Assembly: GCF_003651245.1 (NCBI RefSeq)
Contig: NZ_RAPE01000001.1
Location: 1,054,001 to 1,118,000 of the forward strand
Source of the DNA: Roseovarius spongiae
Lineage (GTDB): Bacteria; Pseudomonadota; Alphaproteobacteria; Rhodobacterales; Rhodobacteraceae
Length of the DNA: 64,000 nucleotides
Direction of reading: 5' to 3'
In this document: positions 35,751 through 43,288 of the stretch, piece by piece
Position numbering within the stretch: position 1 is the first letter of the stretch
How the letters are laid out: every line of letters starts with the position of its first letter
Translations under genes and position numbers: made by a program
The notes under the pieces: model-generated
Database searches by the model: none
What the model was told of the DNA's origin: nothing
Seen by the model: the letters and a program-made list of their open reading frames with translations, nothing else

Positions 35751-36014
35751 ATGGTTACAGATGAAGAAAAGATGCGGATTGAACGGGCGCGAATGACCGG
35801 GGAGCAGCATAGGCGACTTGACACGAGCAGATTTCCTGATAATCTCGAATTCCATTCGAGCTGCTTCTGGAGCCTCGGGACGAGGCCGGAAAGTTTAGAA
35901 TGTTACTTTGTGTCAATCGGGATGATTGCCACGGCCCAGTCAGACAATCGGGATGATTGTTCTTGTCTGGAACTTGCACCCTCAAAATCGGCCATTCGGC
36001 TGCACCCTTCCTGA
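35751..36014 (+). CDS. Doubtful small ORF before the capsid gene
   Basis: An 87-residue frame with a fair ribosome-binding site (GAAAGGAACGAGCA then ATG). The first 25 residues look like normal protein (DEEKMRIERARMTGEQHRRLD), but the remainder is Cys/Ser-rich and runs through short repeats. It may be a real short protein whose 3' part was replaced when the capsid gene was acquired, or no gene at all. Confidence 0.3.
   Translation: MVTDEEKMRIERARMTGEQHRRLDTSRFPDNLEFHSSCFWSLGTRPESLECYFVSIGMIATAQSDNRDDCSCLELAPSKSAIRLHPS
35914..35959. repeat. Paired 15-base hairpin repeat upstream of the capsid gene
   Basis: CAATCGGGATGATTG occurs at 35914-35928 and 35945-35959, 31 bases apart. Each copy is itself a CAATC/GATTG hairpin, and the second lies inside a longer CAGACAA/TTGTCTG inverted repeat. 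They lie 70-115 bases before the capsid gene start and may bind a regulator of the late genes. Confidence 0.5.
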
Positions 36015-36030
36015 CACAAGGAATCTACCT

Positions 36031-37170
36031 ATGCATACTGAAATCAAAGAACTGCTCGAAGCGCAGGGGTCTGCGTTTGAAGAGTTCAAAACCCGTTTCG
36101 GCGCTGAACTCAAGGCGGAGCGCGAAGAGCGCGAGGCTCTTGAATTGCGCCTTTCTCGAAACGGGCCAGTTTCCGGCCCTAGCGGCGACAACCAGATTAC
36201 ATTGAAGGCCGAGCGCAAAGCCGTCGCGGCGTTTCTGCGCGATGGCGACGACAGCGAGTTGAAGTCAATGTCGGTTGGCTCCGACCCGGATGGTGGCTAC
36301 ACGGTAATGCCCCAAATGGCGTCACAAATCCGCAACAAGGTCCGTGAAGTATCGCCTATCGCAGAACTGGCGCGGCGTGTCCTGGTCGGGAATGCCGATG
36401 GCTATTCCGAACCATATGAGAAAACCGACATGGACGCGGAGTGGTCGGGCGAAACCGCATCGCGCGCCGATCAGGAAACACCGAAGATCGGCCTTCTGAA
36501 CATCCCATTGCATGAGATTTTCACACAACAGCCGGTGACACAGAAACTGCTGGATACATCCATGTTTGACCTCGGCGCATGGATTGAGGAACGTATCGCC
36601 GCGAAGTTCGCCCGTTCGGAGGGCGCGGCCTTTATAAGCGGCAGCGGCGTCATACAGCCGCGCGGCATTCTCAATCTGGACATCGCGACTGACGGAGACA
36701 GCACGCGCTCGGCAGATGCATTGCAATACATCGCTTCCGGTGGAGCCGGCGCATTTGCGTCGGGAAACCCTGCGGATAAGCTGGTGGACATGATCTATGC
36801 TCTGCGTCCGGTTTTCCGCCGAAACGCCAATTGGCTGATGAACTCGCAAACGGCGGGGCAGGTCCGTAAGCTGAAAGACGGCATGGGCCGGTTCCTCTGG
36901 TCAGACGGGCTTGCGGCTGGTCAGCCGAACTTGCTTCTTGGCTATCCGGTGGCGATGGATGAGCAGATGCCCGACATCTCGGCTGACTCTCTCTCGATAG
37001 CCTTTGGCGACTTCCGCGAAGGTTACACGATTGTAGAGCAGCCCGGCATCAAGATGATTCGCGACCCATTCACAATGAAGCCGCATGTGAAGTTCTTTGC
37101 TTATCGTCGCGTGGGTGGTGACGTTTCCGAAACCGACGCGATCAAGCTGATGAAGTTTGCGGCAAGCTGA
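36031..37170 (+). CDS. HK97-type phage major capsid protein
   Basis: A 379-residue major capsid protein of HK97 fold. The N-terminal ~65 residues form a charged coiled delta/scaffold-like region (EIKELLEAQGSAFEEFKTRF). Then come the typical GGYTVMPQMASQI start of the mature protein, DLGAWIEERIAAKFARSEGAAFI (spine helix), GILN, and TADQVRKLKD-like residues in MNSQTAGQVRKLKDG. HK97 proteins form the icosahedral shell. The ATG at 36031 has AAGGA upstream; the frame extends to 35926 but through repeats. No capsid protease, portal or decoration gene lies nearby, so assembly would need a helper phage. Confidence 0.92.
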   Translation: MHTEIKELLEAQGSAFEEFKTRFGAELKAEREEREALELRLSRNGPVSGPSGDNQITLKAERKAVAAFLRDGDDSELKSMSVGSDPDGGYTVMPQMASQIRNKVREVSPIAELARRVLVGNADGYSEPYEKTDMDAEWSGETASRADQETPKIGLLNIPLHEIFTQQPVTQKLLDTSMFDLGAWIEERIAAKFARSEGAAFISGSGVIQPRGILNLDIATDGDSTRSADALQYIASGGAGAFASGNPADKLVDMIYALRPVFRRNANWLMNSQTAGQVRKLKDGMGRFLWSDGLAAGQPNLLLGYPVAMDEQMPDISADSLSIAFGDFREGYTIVEQPGIKMIRDPFTMKPHVKFFAYRRVGGDVSETDAIKLMKFAAS

Positions 37171-37455
37171 TGGAGTTTCTCTCGTTCATCCGAGGGAATT
37201 GGCGCAGGTCTGGCGTAAGGCTTCCTAGGCCAAACAGACACCGTAATTCGTGAGTGGGTAAACCGCGAAACCCGGCAGGCTTTTTGATTGAGAGGCCGTG
37301 GCCGGGACAAGATCACAAAGCGGGCGCGCACCCCCCGGCCTTCCGATCAGGGATTGAACAGGGGGGGGGCGGGATCGATCTTCACAGCCTGTAGTGCCGG
37401 GACCGGCGTGGGAAGCCAAACTTTCACGCCGTCAAATCGAAGGGAGTTTTCGGGC
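37171..37455. other. Gene-free gap before the terminase gene, with a G9 tract
   Basis: About 285 bases between capsid and small terminase genes. It contains CCCCCC and a run of nine G at 37361-37369 in a GC-rich block. An open frame crosses it in phase with the terminase gene but lacks a clear start. Packaging sites (cos or pac) often lie beside small terminase genes, so this is a candidate, not proven. Confidence 0.4.
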
Positions 37456-37920
37456 ATGGCCAAACGCACACCAGATCAACTCAAGATCATCGCCGGAACC
37501 GCCCGGCCTGACCGGATGAACCCAGATGCGCCCGACGCCAATATCGGCACGGCAAGCGCGCCGGAATGGCTGAGTGAGCGTGCGTCTGAATTGTTCGCGC
37601 AACTCTCGGCCACGCTTTTGGGCATGGGAATCGCATCGCCTGACGATCAGGCGGCGCTTGCAATGCTGGCAAGCCGTCTTGAAGAAGTCGAGATTTGCAC
37701 GGCGGTCATCGAGGGCGCGGGCCGCACCTATTCAACCACTGCGACCAGCGGCGACAAGTTGATTCGCGCCCGGCCTGAGGTTGCGATGCGCAACGAGGCG
37801 ATGCGGCACGCCCAAAGCCTGTTATCAGACTTTGGCCTGACTCCGGCGGCACGATCGAAGGTGAGCGTGGCCAAGCTTGCCGAGGAAAACCCGTTCGCGG
37901 CATTGGAGTTTGGCTTTTGA
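37456..37920 (+). CDS. Small terminase subunit, P27 family
   Basis: A 154-residue small terminase of the P27 type. It has the usual N-terminus (AKRTPDQLKIIAGTARPDRMN), a helical DNA-binding middle, and the conserved near-C-terminal GLTPAARSKVSV motif. It recognises the packaging site and brings in the large terminase, which is not encoded here, so the helper phage enzyme would be used. The start at 37456 follows GGGAG; the frame upstream to 37288 passes through a G9 tract. Supplying its own small terminase is how several satellites redirect packaging to their DNA. Confidence 0.88.
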   Translation: MAKRTPDQLKIIAGTARPDRMNPDAPDANIGTASAPEWLSERASELFAQLSATLLGMGIASPDDQAALAMLASRLEEVEICTAVIEGAGRTYSTTATSGDKLIRARPEVAMRNEAMRHAQSLLSDFGLTPAARSKVSVAKLAEENPFAALEFGF

Positions 37921-37929
37921 TCCGACTGG

Positions 37930-37979
37930 TGCATTTGTATAGCTAGCAGGTGGAAATCGGCCTTTCGCTATACATTGCA
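37930..37979. repeat. Inverted repeat between small terminase and cargo gene
   Basis: TGCATTTGTATAGC at 37930-37943 is nearly the reverse complement of GCTATACATTGCA at 37967-37979, with a 23-base loop. It lies between two convergent genes. No T-run follows, so it may be a weak terminator or a protein-binding site. Confidence 0.4.
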
Positions 37980-38015
37980 CGATTGTCCGCGAAGCGTAGG
38001 ACGAGGCGTTAACGA

Positions 38016-38837
38016 TTAGGACGAGTTTTCTGACTTGGCTTCAAAACGCTCAATCGCTTGAGAGAATAGCTCTCGCCGAGCCAGTTCTTCTTTCTTCTTT
38101 TTGTCGTCCTCAAGTATGATGAGGATAGATTGTTTCATGACATCGAACCACTTTAGGCAGTCCTTTTCATCCAGTGCGTGGACGCCGACGCTTAGAATAG
38201 AATAAATCTTCCGGTTACGAACGAGGAAATCGGGAAGGTGATCTTGCAGGAGGGTGATTTTATCTTCCATGCGAGCAGCATAGAACCTGCTGTTGTCCCA
38301 TCCCTCAGCGCTCTTAAACTCCTCAAACCGATTGGTAATAAGCCGTTCGAAAACTCTTCTTAGGTAGACAAAAGATCCAACTCCCACACCATGTGCTGCC
38401 AAACCTATAGCTTTGTGGAACTCTTGGGCGTCCAGTTTCGCCATGGTCTTTCGATACTGAGCCACTTCATCGTTGGCAATATCAGCCAATGATGGGTGCT
38501 GGCCAATTTTCTCCACGACCATGTCTATCTTTCGAAAGAAATACATAATTTTATGTGTATCCGAGCGCGCACAGGTGATTGTGACTGATTCGCTCAGGCA
38601 AGTCCTTCGCGATATATCATGGCGATGCTCCGGGTTGGGAACATGTACTTTTGTTATAACAAATGTGCTAGACCGATTGCAGTATGGGCAGTGGCCATCT
38701 ATGCGCCGGCTATTGCCAGCTGAAATGGTATAAAGTGACCTCAACACTGCGCTCGTAGTCGAATATTTCTTGTAAAGTGGGGCTTCAAATAAGAATTCCT
38801 GAATATTTTTTAGTTCAGGAGGGGGGGAAGTTGTCAT
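38016..38837 (-). CDS. Cargo protein of unknown function with zinc-binding-like motif
   Basis: A 273-residue protein read against all other genes of the element and clearly AT-richer than them. A Cys pair in GHCPYCNRS near residue 49 and a single Cys later suggest a small zinc site. The rest looks helical, and the C-terminal half (FVYLRRVFERLITNRFEEF; SVGVHALDEKDCLKWFDVMKQSILIIL) resembles the all-helical proteins found beside phage-defence genes, with a charged tail. The ATG at 38837 has AGGA upstream on the minus strand. A cargo role, such as defence against rival phages, is suggested by position and composition only. Confidence 0.55.
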   Translation of the reverse strand: MTTSPPPELKNIQEFLFEAPLYKKYSTTSAVLRSLYTISAGNSRRIDGHCPYCNRSSTFVITKVHVPNPEHRHDISRRTCLSESVTITCARSDTHKIMYFFRKIDMVVEKIGQHPSLADIANDEVAQYRKTMAKLDAQEFHKAIGLAAHGVGVGSFVYLRRVFERLITNRFEEFKSAEGWDNSRFYAARMEDKITLLQDHLPDFLVRNRKIYSILSVGVHALDEKDCLKWFDVMKQSILIILEDDKKKKEELARRELFSQAIERFEAKSENSS

Positions 38838-38962
38838 CTTAGTTCCTGTTCGTCCAACCCTGATCCGCAGAACATAGCATTCCACCAGCGATGTCTGCCA
38901 TCCTTGGTGCCGAACTTTTTCTCACCGCAGTTGTGCAGCTACGCCGTAGAGGTTAATTTTTT

Positions 38963-39006
38963 CCCCAGAGGATTGCGCCCTAGGCACCCGCTTTGGGGCG
39001 TTTTTT
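38963..39006 (+). terminator. Possible rho-independent terminator near the right end
   Basis: CCCCAGAG at 38963-38970 can pair with CTTTGGGG at 38991-38998 (one G-U pair), or CGCCC at 38976-38980 with GGGCG at 38996-39000; either is followed by TTTTTT at 39001-39006. It points towards the tRNA gene. Its upstream transcript is not obvious, so confidence is moderate. Confidence 0.45.
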
Positions 39007-39057
39007 GGTCAGTGCGATAGGTTGCGACATTTCGACCGCTACCCAAACCGCCCAATT

Positions 39058-39079
39058 GTTACCCCAGACGTTACCCCAC
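39058..39079. promoter_or_regulatory. Candidate integrase arm-type sites, right end
   Basis: GTTACCCCAG at 39058-39067 and GTTACCCCAC at 39070-39079 form a tandem pair 60-85 bases from the tRNA-proximal att repeat, matching the pair at 30047-30067 in sequence and orientation. They are therefore likely binding sites for the satellite integrase. Confidence 0.6.
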
Positions 39080-39141
39080 AGCTAGCTCCCTCAAGCCCGT
39101 CTCGAGCGGGTTATGGCAACTAATTGCTTTTCTTGAGAGAA

Positions 39142-39191
39142 TTGGCTCCGGCGGTAGGGATCGAACCTACGACCAATTGATTAACAGTCAA
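39142..39191. repeat. Proximal attachment site (50-bp repeat within tRNA-Asn)
   Basis: These bases are identical to 29867-29916 and make up the 3' two-thirds of the intact tRNA-Asn gene. The element carries this copy and so restores a working tRNA after integration. Confidence 0.93.
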
Positions 39192-39217
39192 CTGCTCTAC
39201 CGCTGAGCTACGCCGGA
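39143..39217 (-). tRNA. tRNA-Asn (anticodon GTT)
   Basis: A 75-base gene with encoded CCA. On the minus strand it folds into a standard cloverleaf: 7-bp acceptor stem TCCGGCG/CGCCGGA, D-arm GCTC...GAGC, anticodon arm GTTGA-CTGTTAA-TCAAT with anticodon GTT, five-base variable loop, and T-arm GTAGG-TTCGATC-CCTAC. The discriminator base is G. It is the target site of the satellite and remains intact. Confidence 0.97.
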
Positions 39218-39279
39218 ACACCGTGGCTGCGTATAGCAACAGCGCTATGCGGCGTCCAGAGGGCGCGTCACAAATTTTT

Positions 39280-40200
39280 TCACTTGCCGGCGGTGGCGTA
39301 GAACGTGGCGTTTGCGCCCAGCTGACCGTCGGCTTGGGTCGCGCCTTTTCCCGTCAGATCAACGAGATGCGCCAATACGTTGCGGGTGGCGGCGGGCAGC
39401 AGAGATGCGGGCGTGTCCGTGTAGATGGCGGCGGCGATTTCGGCAGCGGTGGCGGGGGCGCGGGCGAGATGGGCGCGGATCTCGGCCTCGCGCGTTTCGC
39501 GGTGTGAGATGAGCCAGGCGATGCGGGCGGCTGGGTCTTCGACCGGGGCGCCGTGGCCGGGCAGCAGCCGCGCGGGGCGGCGCGTGGCGAGGCGCCGACA
39601 GGAGGCCATGAAATCGGTCAGGTCGCCATCGGGCGGCGAGACCAGCGAACTGGCCCAGCCCATGACGTGATCGCCGCTAAAGATCGCGTCGCCCCATGCG
39701 AAACAGAGGTGATTGCCGAAATGTCCGGGCGTCCAGAGCGCCTCGAGCCGCCAGTCGGGCCCCTCGACCGCGTCCTTGTCCCGCAAGCGGATGTCGGGGA
39801 TGAAATCCCGGTCGACGCCTTCGCCTCCCGCGATCAGGCCATCTGCTGCGAGCCGGGTCATCACCGCGCTGCGCCCGGCGGTCGCGTCGCCGAAGGCGTG
39901 AACCTTCGCGCCGGTCCGCGCGGCGAGCGGGCGGGCGAGGGGGGAATGGTCCAGATGCGCGTGCGTGACGAAGATATGGGTGATCCGCCGCCCCGGCTCG
40001 ATCGCCGCGAGGATCGCAGCCAGATGCGCCTCCAACGCCGGCCCCGGGTCGATCACCGCGATCTCCGTCCGTCCGAGCAGGTAGGTGTTGGTGCCGCGCC
40101 AGGTCATCGGGGAGGGGTTGGGCGCGAGGACGCGGCGCAGACCGGGGGCGATGCGGTCGGGCCGCCCCGGAACGGGGTCGAAGCCGATATCGTCGCTCAT
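39280..40200 (-). CDS. MBL-fold metallo-hydrolase (LACTB2-like)
   Basis: A 306-residue metallo-beta-lactamase-fold hydrolase. Metal ligands are seen as THAHLDHS near residues 99-106, PGHFGNH near residue 159, SGDH near residue 172, and LLPGHG near residue 215. An NPSPMTWRGTNTYLLG N-terminus and a C-terminal winged-helix-like segment are typical of the LACTB2 group, many of which act on RNA or thioesters; the substrate here is unknown. It lies 63 bases from the tRNA gene and belongs to the resident chromosome. It is divergent from the histidine kinase gene. Confidence 0.85.
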   Translation of the reverse strand: MSDDIGFDPVPGRPDRIAPGLRRVLAPNPSPMTWRGTNTYLLGRTEIAVIDPGPALEAHLAAILAAIEPGRRITHIFVTHAHLDHSPLARPLAARTGAKVHAFGDATAGRSAVMTRLAADGLIAGGEGVDRDFIPDIRLRDKDAVEGPDWRLEALWTPGHFGNHLCFAWGDAIFSGDHVMGWASSLVSPPDGDLTDFMASCRRLATRRPARLLPGHGAPVEDPAARIAWLISHRETREAEIRAHLARAPATAAEIAAAIYTDTPASLLPAATRNVLAHLVDLTGKGATQADGQLGANATFYATAGK

Positions 40201-40322
40201 GCCGGTCCTCCCGTCAGCGGGCCCGCCGCGCGGCCCGTTTTTTTGCGCCCCGCATGACTGACGGCGCGGCCGGGTTCAAGATATGTTTCAAACTGCCCCC
40301 GAAACCCTCTAAGGCTTAACGC

Positions 40323-41609
40323 ATGTCCTTCGCCTGGCTCAAACGGTATATGCCCCGCAGCCTCTACGGCCGCACCGCGCTGATCCTGCTTCTGCCGGTG
40401 ATATCGGTGCTGGTCGTGGTCTCGGTCGTTTCCGTGCAGCGCATCTTCGAGGGCGTGAGCAAGCAGATGACCACCACGGTCGTGCGCGAGGTGCGGCTGG
40501 TGACCTCGGGCGATGATGGCGCCGACATCGCACGCGCGCTGCTCATCGAGGTGACGCCGATCGCGCCGGACGCCATTCCTGAAGAGGACTATCGGCGCTG
40601 GTATGACCTGAGCGGGATCGCGGTGATCCGCGAGTTCCACAGGCTGCTGCCGGGCCTGCGCGCCGTCGTCTTGCCGGGCGATGTCTGGGTCCGGCTCTAT
40701 CTCGACACGGAGGACGGGCCGGTCGAGCTGCGCTTTGACCGCCGGCGCGTCTCGGCGGCGAACCCGCATCAATTGCTGGTGAACATGCTGATCTTCGGGG
40801 GGCTGATGACGGTCATCGCCTTCCTCTACCTGCGCGGCCAGCTTCGCCCGATCACCCGGCTGGCGAAAGCGGCGGCGGCCTTCGGGCGCGGCCAGATCGT
40901 GCCCTACCGGCCCGCCGGCGCGACCGAAGTTCGCGCGGCGGGGCTGGCCTTTCTCAACATGCGCGCCCGCATCGAGCGCCAGATCGAGCAGCGCACGATG
41001 ATGCTCTCGGGGGTGAGCCACGATCTGCGCACGCCGCTCACCCGCTTGCGGCTGGGGCTCGAGATGATCGAGGACGAGGACCGCGACGCGATGCTGCGCG
41101 ACGTGCGCGACATGGAGCGCCTGCTCGATGCGTTTCTCGCTTTCGCGCGCGACGCCGCCGAGGGCGAGGCTGCGCCGGTCGACCCCGTGGCGCTGGTCCG
41201 CCAGGTCGCCGAGGACGCGGCGCGCAGCAACCAGCCGGTGGCGCTGCACGAGGTCGAGGGCGAGGGCGAGATCTGCCTGCGCGAGGCGGGGATCCGCCGC
41301 GCGGTCGAGAATCTCGTGAATAACGCTGTCCGCTACGGCAGCCGCGCGGAGCTTTCGGTGCATCTCACCGCGCGGACGCTGCGCATCCGGGTCGAGGATG
41401 ACGGACCCGGCATCCCGCCCGAGCAGCGCGAAGAGGCGGTGCGCGCCTTCGCCCGGCTCGAGCCCGCGCGCAACCAGGACAAGGGCAGCGGCGTGGGCCT
41501 CGGGCTGTCGATCGCCGCCGACGTGGCGCGCGCGCATGGCGGCAGCCTGCGGCTGGACCGCTCCGCACGGCTGGGCGGGCTTTGCGCCGATATCGTGATC
41601 TCCCGCTGA
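40323..41609 (+). CDS. EnvZ-like sensor histidine kinase
   Basis: A 428-residue membrane histidine kinase. Two membrane segments flank a periplasmic loop: residues about 17-40 (ALILLLPVISVLVVVSVVS) and about 157-178 (MLIFGGLMTVIAFLYL). HAMP follows, then the HisKA dimer with phospho-acceptor His233 in SGVSHDLRTPLTRL, then HATPase with N-box ENLVNNAVRYG, G1 VEDDGPGIP and G2 GSGVGLGLS. In alphaproteobacteria such EnvZ-type kinases sense envelope or osmotic conditions and signal to an OmpR-like regulator, which is not in this window. It may influence the surface-polysaccharide genes that follow, but this is only proximity. Confidence 0.88.
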   Translation: MSFAWLKRYMPRSLYGRTALILLLPVISVLVVVSVVSVQRIFEGVSKQMTTTVVREVRLVTSGDDGADIARALLIEVTPIAPDAIPEEDYRRWYDLSGIAVIREFHRLLPGLRAVVLPGDVWVRLYLDTEDGPVELRFDRRRVSAANPHQLLVNMLIFGGLMTVIAFLYLRGQLRPITRLAKAAAAFGRGQIVPYRPAGATEVRAAGLAFLNMRARIERQIEQRTMMLSGVSHDLRTPLTRLRLGLEMIEDEDRDAMLRDVRDMERLLDAFLAFARDAAEGEAAPVDPVALVRQVAEDAARSNQPVALHEVEGEGEICLREAGIRRAVENLVNNAVRYGSRAELSVHLTARTLRIRVEDDGPGIPPEQREEAVRAFARLEPARNQDKGSGVGLGLSIAADVARAHGGSLRLDRSARLGGLCADIVISR

Positions 41610-41710
41610 GCCGGCGCGGGGCGGGCGTGGCGGGCGCTTTGCCATTGCCCCGACGCAATGGATCGCCTCTTATGCGCCGCAACCTGACCGATCCAAGGAC
41701 CGCGCCCCGC

Positions 41711-43276
41711 ATGACCGCCCCGCCAGAGCACGAAACCGCGCCCTATCTGGGCCTTTCCTGGCGGGATGGCGCCGCGCAGATGCGCGGGCGGGCGCATTGG
41801 CGCTCGGACGGGCAGGCCGAGCTGGGGCAGGTCGGGCGGCTCTGGGCGCGCTGGGACTGGGACGGCGCGCGGCTCAGCGCCGAGGTCGACCCGTTCGGGT
41901 TCTTCAACCTCTTTCTCTACGAGAAAGAGGGCGAGATTGCGCTGTCGCCCTCGCTTCTGGAACTGGTCGCGCAGGGCTGCGATGCGGCGCCGGACCCGCT
42001 CGCGCTGGCGGTGTTTCACCGCATGGGCATCTTCATCCACGACGAAACGCCGCTGCGCCACGTCCGCACGCTGCCCCCCGGCGCGCGCGTGACCTGGGAG
42101 CGCGGAAAGCTGCGGATCACCGGCGGCGTTCCCGTCCCGCAAGAACAGCAGATCAGCCGCGAAGCGGCGGTCGAGGGGATGACGCATCATTTCCGCACTG
42201 CGATGGCGCGCATCCTCGAGAAGTGGGATGCGCCGCTGATCCTGCCGCTGAGCGGCGGGCGCGATTCTCGCCATATCCTGCTTGAGATGTTGCGCCAGGG
42301 GCGCCGTCCCGGCGCCTGCGTCACCTTTCACCACAACGGCGCGGCCATGAACGCCGAGGCGTTGGCCGCGCGCGCCGTCGCCGAAAGGGCCGGGATACGC
42401 CATAATGTGCTGGGCCACGCGCGGCCCCGGCTCGCCGACGCCATCCGCGCGCTGGTCATGACTGACCTCTGCGCCGAGGAACACGCGCAGATGATGCCGC
42501 TGCATGACTACGTGTTGGACCGGGGCGGCGCGGCGTTTGACGGGATCGCCGGCGACATCCTGACCAACCCCGACAACGACGCCGAGCAGTTTTATCGGCT
42601 GGCGCAGGCCGGCGATTTCATCGGCATCGCGAGCGGCCTGGTCGAAGGGCATGGCCGCGTCATTTCCCAGCCCGGATGGGGCCGGGGGGCCGGACCGCTC
42701 TGGTCGCCGGGGCGCGACGAGGAGGTGGTCGAGCATATCGGGCGCGCGGTTGCGGCCTATGCGGACGCGCCCGATCCCTACCAGGTGTTCTGGATGTACC
42801 ACCGCACGAGGCGCGAGATAAACTTCGTTCCGCAGGCCATTCTTGGTAAAGCGGAAATCGTGTTCTGCCCCTATCTCGACCCGGATTTCGCCCGGTTCTG
42901 CATGTCGCTGCCCTACACGGTCACGCGCGACCAGATGTTGCACGACGACGTGATCGCGCGGGCCTATCCCGATTACGCCGACATCCCCTTTGCCGAAGGT
43001 TTCGCGGCGCCGCCGCCACGGGGCGGTTCGCTCACGCACAAGCTGCGCAGCGCGCGCGACGTGCTGTCGCTGACGCGTGCCTTCGGCAACGTGCCGGGCG
43101 GTGCGCGCGCGCTGATGGGAGAGCCGGCAAAGCTGCGGCGCGGTCCGGACATGATGTATCGCCTGCACGCCGCCGCCATGGAGGGGCTGGACGCGGCGCG
43201 CGCGCGCCATCTGCTCGACCTTGCCGCCGCGCTTGAGCGCGCGCGCCCCAAACGGCTGATCTCCGATGCGCTTTGA
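41711..43276 (+). CDS. Asparagine-synthase-like protein of a surface-polysaccharide locus
   Basis: A 521-residue protein related to asparagine synthetase B. The ATP-pyrophosphatase part is clear (LPLSGGRDSRHILLEML near residues 178-194, the SGGxDS loop). The N-terminal part resembles the class II amidotransferase fold (FGFFNLFLYEKEGEIALS) but does not begin with the catalytic Cys2, so it probably cannot use glutamine. Such proteins occur in glycan and natural-product loci, where they may make amides or other acyl-adenylate products. The start at 41711 follows AAGGA; upstream ATG/GTG codons at 41672 and 41582 are less likely. It begins the glycan gene set. Confidence 0.7.
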   Translation: MTAPPEHETAPYLGLSWRDGAAQMRGRAHWRSDGQAELGQVGRLWARWDWDGARLSAEVDPFGFFNLFLYEKEGEIALSPSLLELVAQGCDAAPDPLALAVFHRMGIFIHDETPLRHVRTLPPGARVTWERGKLRITGGVPVPQEQQISREAAVEGMTHHFRTAMARILEKWDAPLILPLSGGRDSRHILLEMLRQGRRPGACVTFHHNGAAMNAEALAARAVAERAGIRHNVLGHARPRLADAIRALVMTDLCAEEHAQMMPLHDYVLDRGGAAFDGIAGDILTNPDNDAEQFYRLAQAGDFIGIASGLVEGHGRVISQPGWGRGAGPLWSPGRDEEVVEHIGRAVAAYADAPDPYQVFWMYHRTRREINFVPQAILGKAEIVFCPYLDPDFARFCMSLPYTVTRDQMLHDDVIARAYPDYADIPFAEGFAAPPPRGGSLTHKLRSARDVLSLTRAFGNVPGGARALMGEPAKLRRGPDMMYRLHAAAMEGLDAARARHLLDLAAALERARPKRLISDAL

Positions 43277-43288
43277 AGGGGGGACGCG

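Larger units (their letters stand above)
29867..39191. mobile_element. 9.3-kb integrated phage-satellite-like element at tRNA-Asn
   Basis: The element is bounded by 50-bp direct repeats of tRNA-Asn (repeat-to-repeat distance 9275 bases). It holds an integrase next to the distal repeat, a regulator of the AlpA type, a Prim-Pol/DUF3987 replication protein, an HK97-type major capsid protein and a small terminase, all on the plus strand, plus one minus-strand cargo gene. There is no portal, protease, large terminase, tail or lysis gene, so it is unlikely to be a complete prophage. The small size, tRNA target and replication module fit a helper-dependent satellite (compare PICI, cf-PICI and tycheposon/VEIME-type elements). 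A decayed prophage is the main alternative, but every visible gene is intact. Confidence 0.85.

Noticed and set aside
35558..35764. ORF of 68 residues after the Prim-Pol gene
   Set aside because: It consists of the 23-bp inverted repeat and its spacer; the peptide has no normal character despite the ATGA overlap.
37288..37455. Extended start of the small terminase
   Set aside because: The extra 56 residues run through the G9 tract, lack a ribosome-binding site and are unlike the P27 family N-terminus.
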